A DNA stretch of 64,000 nt from Allium sativum (Eukaryota > Streptophyta > Magnoliopsida > Asparagales > Amaryllidaceae), in contig CM060919.1 of assembly GCA_030737875.1 (NCBI GenBank), forward strand, positions 803,999,160 through 804,063,159, in the 5' to 3' direction. The translations under genes were made by a program, and so were the position numbers. This document shows, one piece after another, positions 12,402 to 23,093 of the stretch (its first letter is position 1; each line of letters starts with the position of its first letter). The notes under the pieces were generated by a model, which searched no databases, was not told the DNA's origin, and saw only the letters and a program-made list of their open reading frames with translations.

Positions 12402-12815
12402 AGCCGAGCATGACAAATGCTCGCCCTTCCTGAATATGGTCAGCGCGAAAGCTTACCATTATCTTTGAAAACCTACTCCTTGAGCCAAGTATGGTTAGAT
12501 CTCCATAAGACGAGTATGTACTACACTCGACCCTCCTAAAAACTTACCAAATGATTTTACATAGGTTGAGCATGAAAAACACTTGCCACAGGCCGAGTAT
12601 GGTTAATACTCGCCACCTCTGTAAGCCGAATATGGTTGATACCCGCCACCTCTGTAAGCCGAGTATGGTTAATACTCGCCACCTCTGTAAGTCGAGTATA
12701 GTTAATGCTCGCCATCTCTGTAAGTCGAGCATGGTTAATGCTCGCCACCTTTGTAAGCCAAGTGTGGTTAATGCCCGTTGCCTCTCTAAGCCAAGTGTAA
12801 CTATTTACTCACCTG
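12402..12815 (+). repeat. 33-bp tandem array of stem-loop units
   Basis: Units start at 12592, 12625, 12658, 12691, 12724, 12757 and 12790, exactly 33 bases apart. Degenerate relatives lie upstream from 12402. The core of a good unit is CGAGTAT, a five-base loop, ATACTCG, which is a perfect 7-bp stem (12593-12611, 12659-12677). The unit at 12724 and a copy near 12404 have CGAGCAT and ATGCTCG, also a perfect stem. Other units have mismatches. The period is 11 codons, but reading frames through it carry no recognisable protein. Confidence 0.92.
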
Positions 12816-12929
12816 AATAACTCGACTTATCTTTAAATCGATTATATTCTCGAAATTAAAAGCCTTCCCTAGGCAGAGAACGGCTCATGCAATTTCTGCA
12901 GGTACTAAAATTATCAACCGGAGTTTACA

Positions 12930-13070
12930 ACTATCTCCCTGGCCTTAATATAGTCCTTGATGATTGTCGGTCTTCTGGCCTTAATACGACCTCCTTCGGT
13001 TGTCGGTTTTCTGGTCTAATACAGTCACCAGGGAAATCGGACTTCTAGCCTTAATATGGTCCGGTGTGAC
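12930..13070 (+). repeat. Degenerate repeat of CTGGCCTTAATA words
   Basis: The word (T)CT(G/A)GCCTTAATA occurs near 12938, 12972 and 13048, with a related TCTGGTCTAATACAG at about 13009. The spacing is about 35-40 bases with TTGTCGGT between the first copies. Confidence 0.65.
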
Positions 13071-13854
13071 CATAACTACTTGAATAATTGAGCTTCACAT
13101 CACATTTCAGAACACACCTCCCAAAGAAGATGTATTCTGAGGGACAAAGTGTTAACCATCTTTTTGGTAAAAGGCCACCACGATTTAGATTAAAGCCTAA
13201 TGTCCAGAAACGCGCGAACAACCAAAGCTCGGCCGAATATCTCGGATCAACATGGAAATATTCAGCTGAGTCATTCAGATGCTTAGCCCGACTTTCAAGG
13301 CAGTAAAGGCAGTCAACCATGTTCGGACAAAGTTCTACTTTTGATACACCTCACCTTGAATGCCACATAAGCCATAATTTACGAAGATACTATTTATGAA
13401 TAGTAGAACCAGTCTATCAGCCGCGACTATGCCAGGGAATCGATCTCCACATGTCGAAACTTTCCCAAAAATGTCGGGCCACGTCACATTAGCCCTAGCC
13501 GATTTCTTCATCTATAAATACATTCTTCCCCAAAGAGGAAAAAAGAGGGTTTTTGTTACTCTAAGCTCTGGAAAAGAAAGATTTATGACTTATTCCTCAA
13601 ATAGCCAACTCTCATTCCTCTAAAAACTTCTCATCTCCCATATTTCTTCAAAGAGAAATGTCGTTGTACTTATTATCAAAAGAAAATTAATACATATAAA
13701 ATGGACGTAGGCACTGTCTTTTGTCAAACCACTATAAAAAGCCTTGCGTGTTCCTTGTTCTTTTAACCTTTTTTGTACTTTATAATCATTATTCGTGTGT
13801 CAGTAGAACGATTGGGGGTTGATTGTCACTTGTGACCAACTTTTGACGTCAACA
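13071..13854 (+). repeat. 3' LTR of the Tat-type element (start not defined)
   Basis: The end is typical of Tat-type LTRs: ATGGACGTAGGC and ACCACTATAAA near 13700-13738, then a terminal TTTTGACGTCAACA ending at 13854. In a 5' LTR that terminus would be followed by a primer site; none follows here, so this is the 3' copy. The start cannot be fixed without the partner LTR. Confidence 0.7.
13513..13520 (+). promoter_or_regulatory. Likely TATA box of the Tat-type LTR
   Basis: TATAAATA lies about 340 bases before the LTR end, where an LTR promoter is expected. It is followed by a C/A-rich leader start. Confidence 0.6.
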
Positions 13855-14946
13855 TAGACGTCTTTCCGTCTTTAACCCAAATACAAAATTAAAATTCTAA
13901 AATTGTTCTCCAGTATTTTATCGATTGTTGACCAGAAAAGTGGTTATTTTGAGTAAAATACCAAAATAACATAAGTGTAATAAATATCCAAACACAACCA
14001 AGCAGAAAAGAAAAGGATACACAATAAATTTTATAGTGATTCGACAAGCAAGCCTATGTCCACCTATCACAATCACTGAATTATTGCCTATAATCATGAG
14101 TACAGAGTTGAAAGGGTGAAAGAAGAAAGTAGTTTTTAATCTTGCAGCCTCTCGGCGTTTATAGCAGAAGAAAATTCCCTCAAATGGTTATTTCATGGCC
14201 TACTTATAGAAGTTTAGAAATTCGGTTCGGCATGGAGGTTGTGGCACAATTTATGGAGTAGTGGTAGTAGTGGGAGAAGTTGAGGAAGTAGTGGGACATG
14301 TCATTTAGACGTGCCCATGTCGGTTCGACATGGCCAATCTGGATCGTTCCGAACTGGAGTCACCTTCGTTCATCACACAAAGTTTACTGTTTCTAGCCAA
14401 ACCGGACTTCTTGCTTTGGTCGAATCAGTGTTATCTATCCAAGCTGAACCAGATCCTCACTGATCTGAAGTAGTGATGTATGTTGATCCTAGGTGGTCAT
14501 AAATGTATAGCTTCATTTACATCAAGACTCCAAGCACTTGTGAGGCTTATGGCATCAATCTCAAACTTCTTCGAGTGTGGGTAAGTCCGCGCTCTAGTTT
14601 CAAGCGATCAAGATGTTGTGAACCCGAAGTACGATGACCTTGCAAAAAGACTAGTCAACATTCTGTCCCTTAAAACATGTCTTTCTCTGGAAAATGTGCT
14701 TTGAATCAACTTTTCTTTTTTAATCTCTCCAGATGGCTGAAGTGTCAAAGGAAAATATTAATTAGTAAACCAATCTATTTGAACTCTGGCGAAGTAGCAG
14801 TATTTTCAATTAGTTTAACTTGACCCTCCATTGATTATGTAGTTGCTCATTCTATTTGATGAACCTATCCTTTCACGTTCCAACTAATGGAATTCACATT
14901 TAGCTAGTGCATGTCCATCCATTCACTTTCTTGTGAAATGGACCTA
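13855..14946. other. Unassigned non-coding repeat-derived stretch
   Basis: No gene is visible. It contains AATTTTATAGTGATTCGAC at about 14030. A similar word, followed by a related TCCAC block, recurs at 26930-26970. Such words are frequent in plant gypsy LTRs, so this may be part of an older LTR. It ends abruptly at 14946 where the chromovirus-derived sequence begins. Confidence 0.45.
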
Positions 14947-15205
14947 AAATTTGCATACATAATGGATTCATGGCACTTACATAATTCGCATTAAGGAGGT
15001 CAACTGAATCAGTAGACCGCCTGATTTTGCATTAGATAAGTACATGTACACACACACTTCGCATATGATCATGAAGCATTAGAAGTCTCTTAAGGACAAT
15101 GGATGCTCGTGTTTGATGGATGAGTAGATGGATGATTGGATGTTAGGATATACATTCCTCCTAACTTGAAGATTTCGGGACGAAATCCTTTTAAGTGGGG
15201 GAGAA
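14947..15205 (+). repeat. Second copy of the chromovirus 3' internal end, upstream of its 5' LTR
   Basis: This matches 23348-23606 at a constant offset of 8,401 bases. I see one substitution (TAGATGG against TATATGG). It ends in the same polypurine tract as the real 3' end. A normal insertion would have host sequence here. Confidence 0.95.
15190..15205 (+). other. Extra polypurine tract before the chromovirus 5' LTR
   Basis: TTTTAAGTGGGGGAGA directly precedes the LTR start at 15206. This belongs before a 3' LTR, so its presence before the 5' LTR marks a duplicated unit. Confidence 0.9.
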
Positions 15206-15494
15206 TGTAACACCCCGCGAATTCTATAACTGTGAAATTCACAAATTAAAGTATAATCAATTTCAAATCAAAGAACTAAGGGAAACGGGATACGCCATTG
15301 CGTTCGTCTCGGAAAAATACGCGAAATAGAGTCCGAGTTTTCGAAAAACGGAGTCCGTATGAAGAAGATATGGCCTTCGGAAGTTTTTGAATTAAGTTTA
15401 AAATTCAAACAGAATAAAATATCTCAGAAAATCAAATTTAAATTCCAAAATGGGGCCCAATGGGCCAGGGCGGAAAAACACCCGCCTAACGCAC

Positions 15495-15581
15495 CCAGGT
15501 CGACTGGGCTGTCGACCTGGTCTAGCCAGGTCGACAGGGCTGTCGACAGGCATGTCGACCTGGTCCAGAGCCAGGTCGAAC
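15495..15581 (+). repeat. Cluster of GTCGAC palindromes in the chromovirus U3
   Basis: CCAGGTCGAC at 15495-15504 pairs perfectly with GTCGACCTGG at 15511-15520 around a six-base loop. A second pair is 15526-15535 with 15554-15563. GTCGAC occurs five times in 61 bases, and a further AGGTCGA follows. The same cluster lies at about 23896-23982 in the 3' LTR. Confidence 0.93.
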
Positions 15582-15737
15582 CCAGTCCAACCTGGCTGGC
15601 CTATTCTATGTTGGCCGATTTTCTGCAGTCTGCTTTGTCATTAGGGCTAGGTGGCAGGCTCTAATTGGTCTCTCCTTAGGATGAATGGCTACGATCAATC
15701 CAAGCAACATCAATGGTCCTAATCAGTTCATAACCCC

Positions 15738-15745
15738 TATAAAAA
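15738..15745 (+). promoter_or_regulatory. Likely TATA box of the chromovirus 5' LTR
   Basis: TATAAAAA in a CCCC-TATAAAAA-TGACCC context, with AT-poor sequence before and a purine-rich leader after. The element RNA probably starts about 30 bases downstream. Confidence 0.65.
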
Positions 15746-17159
15746 TGACCCTAGACTTAACCCTAATCTATTCATTCAAAAATAAGAACAAAGCCGCCAT
15801 GTTGCTAAGGAACGACTAGGGGTAGCCACCAATTGGAGAGAGGATTAGGAGGCAAATTCTAAGGCATAAAGCAACTCAATCAAATCAAAGCAACAAGGAA
15901 TCGCATCTTCAAATCCCTAAATTTGAGAATTCGCCACACAATTGTAAGTAGAGTATTATTTTGGTATGAACAAATAACTGTGTTGGTTTGTATACTTGAT
16001 TGTGGTGATAAATAATTCATAATTTGTGCGTTACTATGATTCTTATCGATTTGAAATATTTTATACGTTTGGATATTCTCGAATTATGTTATTCAGTTAT
16101 GAAAAACTACATGCGGTAGTTTTATGCAAGTATACGTTTGGAATATTCGCAAATTATGTAATTCATGTGGAAGCTACATGTATGTAGTTGATTAATTGAA
16201 ATTCATGCAAGTTTGGGGTTTTGCTACTATGCCATCATAACGTGTATTTTTATACAAACATCATTTTTGTGAAGTAATTGGAATAAGTTTGGGTTATCAT
16301 AGTCCATATGAAATTATGTTGAAAATTTGGCATCATGATCTATGTATTAAGTCATGCTTTTGTACTAGAAAACCTATTTGCAAACTTATGAATATGACTA
16401 GGCTATGATTGATATTTTGCATAATTAAGTCTATATTGTTTACAAGAATTATATGATGACATATGTGGTACATAGCTAGGTTAGATTCAAAAATCCCTTT
16501 TTGCAAGTTTGCATGACTAAAGTAAAAATCATGATTTCATGTTAGAAATATTTATGCCATGGTTATGTGAACAAATTTAACTATACTTTTGTATTAGTCA
16601 CAAAAGTAGACACCTTTGTAAACATGTAGTAGTCTTAGGAACATGATTTGCTTATGTTTGACATTATGCCTGAATAAAAATATAGGTTTATGTTGTAGTT
16701 AAAGCCTATGTGTCGATAGTGATATTTTTAACTTAACTACAAGTTTACATGCTTTGATTCATGTCACTTATGTTTTATGACCAAAGTATATGTCACTACT
16801 ATGCAAGTACACCAGTTTCTATTTTGTATTTCCAACGTCATATTGCAAGTTCATGCGTTCACATTCCCCTTTTCGTGTATGTAATCACGCTTTAAGCCTC
16901 CCCTTTTCGCATGGCTAAGTTGGGCTTTAAAAGGCTATGCCCAATAAACGGACGTGTTAAGCGGGGGAAAATAACGTTGGGTTAAAATTACTAATGAATG
17001 AAAATATAAAATAGAAGGGCCCAAATTCAAGTATGGGTTGGGCCCATGATTGGTGTAACCTTTACACCATTAACTTAATAATGGGCCGCAAATATTTACA
17101 TATAAGAAAATAAAGAAGAAAGACAAAATATGTAAATGTAGAACATACGATGTGTTTAA

Positions 17160-17360
17160 CCCGAGGTTGGATTGAGTTGTGATGTAAACCTGCCCGGAAC
17201 CGCCCGGCTGTCTAGTAGTCACAATAATACCTATCCAATGTGGGAGGTTAAACATGGAGCCCAATAAGGACCCGAGGTTAGACTGAGTTGTGGCGTAAGA
17301 CTGCCCGGAACCAACCGGCAACAGGCAGCCACAACAATACCTGTCTAATGTGAGAGGTCA
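17160..17360 (+). repeat. 111-bp diverged tandem pair in the chromovirus LTR
   Basis: CCCGAGGTT starts at 17160 and 17271; each copy continues with GAGTTGTG, CTGCCCGGAACC, a CACAA(T/C)AATACCT block and an AATGTG(G/A)GAGGT block. The same pair recurs in the 3' LTR from 25561. Confidence 0.85.
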
Positions 17361-18513
17361 GGGCCTTAATAAGACAATTAAGGCTGAGTCAGGATTGTTA
17401 GGATTGAGTGAACTAAAGACTTAATCAAAATGGAACATGCTAAACTAAACGGACTGGTGGGGGTTAGGTTAGAAAACACTTAACCAACTTAGCATGTTGG
17501 CTAGAGATAGAAAACCTAGTAACGGGGGACCCTTTTCAGCAGTAACCCTAGAAGGTGTATCAGGATACCCTGAAACTAGGCAGGGTGGGGCACGATTACT
17601 GGGCTGATTGTAAGAGGTCAAATCGACGGCGGTGGTGTAGCAGTGTAGGTTCTAACGGGGTGCGGGCGTGCACACACTCCGGCGCAGAAAAATAAGGCAC
17701 TGGACACCAGTAGCATACCTGTGCATTCTAGGATTGTGTCGGGCCGCCACCACGGGACTTGATACACCCCATGGTGGGACCAGCATAGGTAACTACAACA
17801 TCGGGGGCTGTAAGACACATGTAACTATGCGAGTAGGAGCCGATCATCATTGAATGGATCACATCACCCTGATTATGGGGTGCCAGTTGGAAACTAGTTT
17901 ATATGGGTTCAGAGATTACCATGGGGTACGATAGTATATTCGACCCTAGACAACTTAACCAAGTTATAGTGCTTTCCCACTTCTTGTTTATACTTATCAT
18001 ACCCGGTTCTTTATTCATAGACAGAATAGTACTAGACTTACTCAAGCTTTATGTCTGACTCTACTTTTCTTTCGTCTTCTTTTCTTCTGTTTCCCACCCC
18101 CCCCCCCCCCCAGGTCCACAGGGAGGAAATATTGCAGCTTGACCAGCCTTAACATCCAGCTTGAAGAAGAGAAATGTATTGCTTGGACCTTTTCGTTTGA
18201 AACTATGGCTTTGGACAAACTCTATGGGGCTTTTGCAGTTTATCTATGTTTTATTTATGCTTCTTTAAATAATGTAATCAAGACGGATTATGAAAGTATT
18301 ATGTCATGTTTTTGGAAAGGATGTAAGACAATTATGGTGATGTTGTTGTAACACGTATTTGCTTTTATGAAATAAAAGTTGTTGTTTTTCCGCTGTTTAC
18401 AAATATGTGTTCTTATATCTGTCTTGTATATCTGTGACTTATACTTATAAACCTCCACCAAAATTAGGGCATTCCCTTTGAGAGTGACCCTAACGGAGGT
18501 GGGGTGTTTCACT

Positions 18514-18529
18514 TGGTATCAGAGCCAGG
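18514..18529 (+). other. Primer binding site for initiator tRNA-Met
   Basis: TGGTATCAGAGCCAGG starts two bases after the LTR end. TGGTATCAGAGC is the usual complement of the plant initiator tRNA-Met 3' end. Confidence 0.95.
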
Positions 18530-18690
18530 TTTACCAGATAAGATAAAAAGTTTTGAAAAATTATTTTCAAAAAGGAAATTTAAAGAAGCATTTTTAAAAG
18601 GAAAATATTATTTTAAAAAGGCAAAGTCCCCCCAAAGCCATAGGTACTATCTCTTATCCTTCGTTTTGAATCTATCCTTTTTGTTTCAGC

Positions 18691-19715
18691 ATGTCCGAAG
18701 ATCTTAACTTGCCAGAAGGGGTGCCAATACCTGGTTGGTTTAGACGGTTCTTAGAAGCAAGGGCCACTCAGCCAGGTCCTACCATTCCTCCTCCCCCAGC
18801 TGCCGGAAATCATCCAGCTGCAGTAGCACCTTTTCCTCCACCTCCTCCACGGGGAAACACATTCGCTAAGATATGTAAAGATTTTAAAGCTATGGGAGGA
18901 AAGGATTTCCATGGAACTGAGTCCTTCGTGGCAGCTAGGAATTGGCTGAAAGAAACGGAGGACCTATTCATCATCTTTGAGGTAGAGGATAGACAAAAAG
19001 TACAATTGGCAGTGTGGCTATTGAAGGGCGAGGCTTCCTACTGGTGGGAAGTCACTAATGCTGAAAGACTAGTGGAGACATGGGAGGACTTTAGGGCAAG
19101 GTTTGAGACTAAATTTCTCTCAGATGCGGAAAGAAGTTTGCAGTTGGAAAAATTCTTATTTCTTTAGCAAGGGGACAAGACAGTCAGAGAGTATGTGAAT
19201 CAGTTCGATGAGCTGGCTAGGTTTGGGCTTGACCTAGTCAACACCCCGCACAAGAAGGCTCTCCGTTTCGTCAAAGGGTTGAATGAGCCATTACACAGTT
19301 TGGCCATGACCCATATACCCATGGGAGCCACGTATGAAAGATTGGTGCAAATGGCATTGTTGAATGAAGAGGATAAGGGAAAGAAGGAGACAAAGGCAGA
19401 AAGCTCTCAAGGGAAGAAAGAGGGTTTGCAACCTAAGAAGACAGACTTTAAGAAAGGCGGGAAAGGCAACAAAGAGAAGAGGAAGTGCAATTTCTGTGGC
19501 AAAGTGGGGCACTTAGTAAAGGACTGCCGGAAAAAGAAGGCCAAGGAGAATGGTGGGTGCTTTTCTTGCGGTGAGACAGGCCACAGGGCTAAGGACTGCC
19601 CAAAGAAACGAGGGCAGGGGCAGAGGGCTGGATCCACCCCAGGGGCACAGGTTCATGTGCTAGAAGCGCCACCTCTGCAACAGCGAGGTATAAATACTTC
19701 TGTAGAAAGCGTAGT
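18691..19715 (+). pseudogene. gag: Chromovirus gag, one amber codon
   Basis: Encodes the capsid and nucleocapsid. The ATG at 18691 follows the primer site by about 160 bases. Residues 1-60 are Pro-rich. The capsid core follows (AKICKDFKAMGGKDF, WLKETEDLF, LKGEASYWWE). After FLFL comes a TAG at 19165-19167, then the frame continues unchanged with QGDKTVREYVNQFDEL. Two CCHC zinc knuckles lie at 19486-19527 and 19558-19599 in Lys-rich sequence that would bind RNA. The gag frame then runs out of phase with protease: a single frame change is needed somewhere between about 19640 and 19720. The stop and frameshift could each be recent. Confidence 0.92.
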
Positions 19716-22700
19716 TTATCTTATGATCACCCCGTTCGCACTTTATTTGATTCTGGAGCATCACACTCCTTTATCTCGTCTGCTCTAGTAGAATCTCTGC
19801 ACCTAAAAACTAGTATGGTAGAGGACCCCTTAATTGTTTCAAACCCAATTGGGGGCCCAGCTCATTTGTCTATGATCTGTGGGGGATTGAAAATTTCTAT
19901 TCTAAGTGTAGAATTTCAATGTAGTGCCTTTGTTTTGGGCTTTTCGGATTATGGTTTGATTTTGGGTATGGATTGGCTATCCAGTAATGGGGCCATCCTT
20001 GATTGTGAGAAAAGGGTTGTTAGGCTCCTAACCCAGCTCGGTAACACTTTGGAAATTTCTTGTAATCCCTCGTATGCGGTTATGCTTAGTTATCTTGAAT
20101 CGCTAGATGCCTCTGTTGAAAATTTGCAATCAGTTAGAGTGGTCCGGGAATATCCGGATGTCTTCGAAGAGGTGAAGGGCTTGCCTCCGAAGCGGGAAAT
20201 AGACTTCCGCATATATCTTGTAGATAATGCAAAGCCCGTTGCGTTGCCCGTTAGACACATGGCTCCACGAGAAAGGAAGGAGCTCAGTAAACAGATTAAA
20301 GAGCTTCTAGAAAAGGGGTTCATTAGGAGGAGCATTTCAGAATGGGGCGCTCCAGTGGTGTTCGCTACAAAGGCGGATGGATCACTCCGTCTATGTGTTG
20401 ACTATAGGGAGCTCAACAAGCTAACGAAAAAGAATAGGCACCCTCTCCCTAGAATTGACGATTTGTTTGACCAGCTTGTAGGAGCGTCTATTTTCTCCCA
20501 ACTCGATTTAGCAACCGGTTTTCATCAGCTAAGGGTGGCTGAAGATAGCATCGATAAAACGGCGTTCAGAACCCCAGACGGCTTCTTTGAATGGCTTGTC
20601 ATGCCTTTCGGCTTGACAAATGCACCTGCTTACTTCGTGGACCTGATGAGTAGGGTATTTAGAGATTTCCTCAACAAATTCGTAGTGGTCTTCGTAGATG
20701 ATATCCTTATCTTCTCAAAGAGTGAAGAGGAACATGCTCAGCACTTAAGGGCAATCATGGAAACTTTGCGAGTCCATCAACTAAAAGCCAAATTCTCCAA
20801 ATGCCACTTTTGGAGAGAAGAGGTGAGGTTCCTTGGGCACATAGTATCCAAACAAGGGTTAGCAGTGGACCCTGCTAAGGTAGTGGCGGTACAGGATTGG
20901 AAGACACCAAGGAATGCAACTGAGGTCCGAAGCTTTCTAGGACTAGCAGGTTTCTATCGAAAATTCATAAGGGATTTTGCGAAAATCTCAGCTCCACTCA
21001 CGAAATTGACTAAGAAGAATCTAGTGTTCAATTGGGATTTGGATTGCGAATTTGCTTTCCAACGACTGAAAAGGGCTCTTACAACAGCCCCAGTTTTGAC
21101 GCTGCCAGATGGGAGCAGGATGTTCACTGTTTATACGGATGCATGTGGGACAGGGCTAGGCGCCGTCTTAATGCAAGAAGGAAGGGTAGTAGCTTATGGC
21201 GGGAGGCAGTTGAAAGTGCACGAAAAGAACTACCCAACCCACGATCTTGAGTTAGCCGCCATCGTCTTTGCACTCAAGTCTTGGCGACACTATCTCCTAG
21301 GTGAGAAGTTCGAACTTTACACTGACCATAAATCGTTGAAATATCTTTTCTCGCAGAAGGATCTTAACTTGAGGCAACAAAGATGGATGGAGTTTCTTGC
21401 CTCGTACGATTTCGAAATCTCCTACACTCCGGGCAAAGGCAACGTAGTGGCAGACGCGTTGAGCCGAAAGAAATTGACCCTAAGCCCGTTGTTTGTTGAA
21501 AGACAAAGCCTAGAGTTTATAGCCAGCTTCGACTTTAGGCCTTCCTCCGATTTCGTACCAGGCTTGCTAGCATCTCTCGAAGTGCGCCCAACTGTAGTGG
21601 ATTCAGTAGGGACAACACAACGCGAAGACCCTCAGCTTGTGGAAATAATTGATAGGCTAATTAGGGGTGAAACTTCAAGTCACCTCAACAGATACTCCAT
21701 CGACGATAAGGGTTTGCTAAGGCGAGACGGAAGACTATGCGTCCCACAGACAAAAGATTTAGTAAAGAAGATTCTCGAGGAAGCACATCACTCCAAGATG
21801 ACGATACACCCAGGCGGAGATAAAATGTACAAAGATATAAAAAGGACTTTCTTCTGGAACGGCATGAAAAAGGACGTGGCAGAGTTTGTTTCTAAGTGTA
21901 TGGTGTGCCAACAGGTTAAGGCGGAAAAGAAAAAGCCTGGCGGACTGCTACATCCTCTGGAGGTCCCGCAGTGGAAGTGGGATAGCATCTCAATGGACTT
22001 CATCGATGGGCTGCCTAGGTCTAGGAGAGGCAACACTAGCATTTGGGTAATAGTGGATAGGCTTACTAAAAGCGCCCACTTTTTACCTGTCAAAAGTAAA
22101 AGAACTGCCTCATCCCTAGCATCACTTTACCTCAAGGAAATCGTTCGACTCCATGGAATACCATCTAGCATTGTTAGTGACCGAGACCCCATCTTCACTA
22201 GTGAGTTTTGGCGGAGTCTGCAAAAAGCAGTAGGAACGCAGTTATGCTTGAGCACAGCCTATCATCCCCAAACCGACGGCCAAACAGAGAGAGTGAACAG
22301 AGTTTTGGAAGACCTCTTAAGACTGTGCGTCCTTGACTTCGGAGGGACATGGGAAGACCACCTTCCTTTGGTGGAATTTGCCTACAACAACAGTTATCAA
22401 GCAACCATCGGAATGGTGCCCTTCGAAGCTTTATATGGAAGACCGTGCCGATCGCCCACTTGTTGGTGGGAGTCTACTGATAAGCTCATACTTGGACCAG
22501 ATATGATCTGAGAGACTTCAGAGAAAGTAGACTTAATACGAAGAAGGATGAAGACAGCCCAAGACAGACAGAAGTCCTATGCCGACAAGAGAAGGACCGA
22601 CCTTGAATTTAAGGTTGGAGACAGAGTTTTTCTCAAGGTATCACCACTAAGAAACGTTGTTCGTTTTGGAACCACAGGAAAGCTAGCACCAAGGTTCATA

Positions 22701-23093
22701 GGGCCATTCCCTATCATCGAGAAAATTGGGAAAATGGCCTATAGATTAGAGCTACCCGAGAAGTTGGCCGGAGTCCACAACGTTTTTCACGTTTCACATC
22801 TCCGAAAATGTCTACATGAGTCTACTGAAGTGGTAGAGCCAAATATCCTCGAAGAGGCCGAAGTGGAACGCGAAGCAACCATAAGAAAAGTTCCAACACG
22901 CATATTAGGAACGGAAGTGAAGAAGCTACGCAACCGCGAAGTCAAGCTCGTCAAAGTTCAGTGGAGCGACGCCGAGGGAGACGCGACTTGGGAAACTGAA
23001 GCTAGAATACGCACTGCCTACCCTTTTCTGTTCGAGGGTACATCCTTGATCTTTCTTACCTTAAGTTGCGCTTTTATCGACCTTATCTTTTAG
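19716..23093 (+). pseudogene. pol: Chromovirus protease, reverse transcriptase, RNase H, integrase, chromodomain
   Basis: Protease has the centre F-D-S-G-A-S with Asp at 19749. The first ATG in the frame, 19815, lies beyond this Asp, so it is not the natural start. Reverse transcriptase has F-V-D-D at 20691-20702. RNase H (about 21130-21470) keeps its YTDACG, DLELAA, YTDHKS and VADALS acidic blocks. Integrase has an HH-CC zinc region (about 21785-21915) and the D, D, E set in MDFIDG, SDRDPIF and QTERVNR. A TGA at 22509-22511 interrupts the frame; it resumes unchanged to 23093. The C-terminal part includes a GPF-type block and, at about 22890-23040, a chromodomain (VKVQWSDAEGDATWE), which in this group guides insertion into heterochromatin. 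Confidence 0.96.

Larger units (their letters stand above)
10989..13854 (+). mobile_element. Tat-type Ty3/gypsy element with gag but no pol, 3' part
   Basis: A gag frame runs in from the left, where the Athila-type element interrupts it. The gag is followed directly by about 850 bases of non-coding repeats and then a 3' LTR ending near 13854. No protease, reverse transcriptase or integrase trace is present between gag and LTR. The layout resembles the gag-only non-autonomous class called TR-GAG, or an internal deletion of a full element. The 5' part lies beyond the window. Confidence 0.75.
15206..18511 (+). repeat. 5' LTR of the + strand chromovirus
   Basis: 3,306 bases, matching 23607-26900. 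It carries a TCGAC palindrome cluster, a TATA box, a 111-bp tandem pair (17160-17350) and a C run of about 16 near 18097. A 101-codon open frame at 15359-15664 occurs in both LTRs, but runs through the palindromes and is probably chance. Confidence 0.97.

Noticed and set aside
12592..12815. CRISPR-like array of 33-bp units
   Set aside because: The units are contiguous and have no variable spacers, and they lie inside a plant gag-only retroelement. It is a minisatellite with hairpins.
15359..15664. A 101-codon frame found in both LTRs of the + chromovirus (also 23760-24065)
   Set aside because: Its repetition follows from the LTR pair. It runs through the palindrome cluster and has no family features.
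18514..18529. Possible tRNA-Met gene fragment
   Set aside because: Only the complement of the tRNA 3' end is present, right after an LTR. It is a primer site, as at 52500 and 35579.
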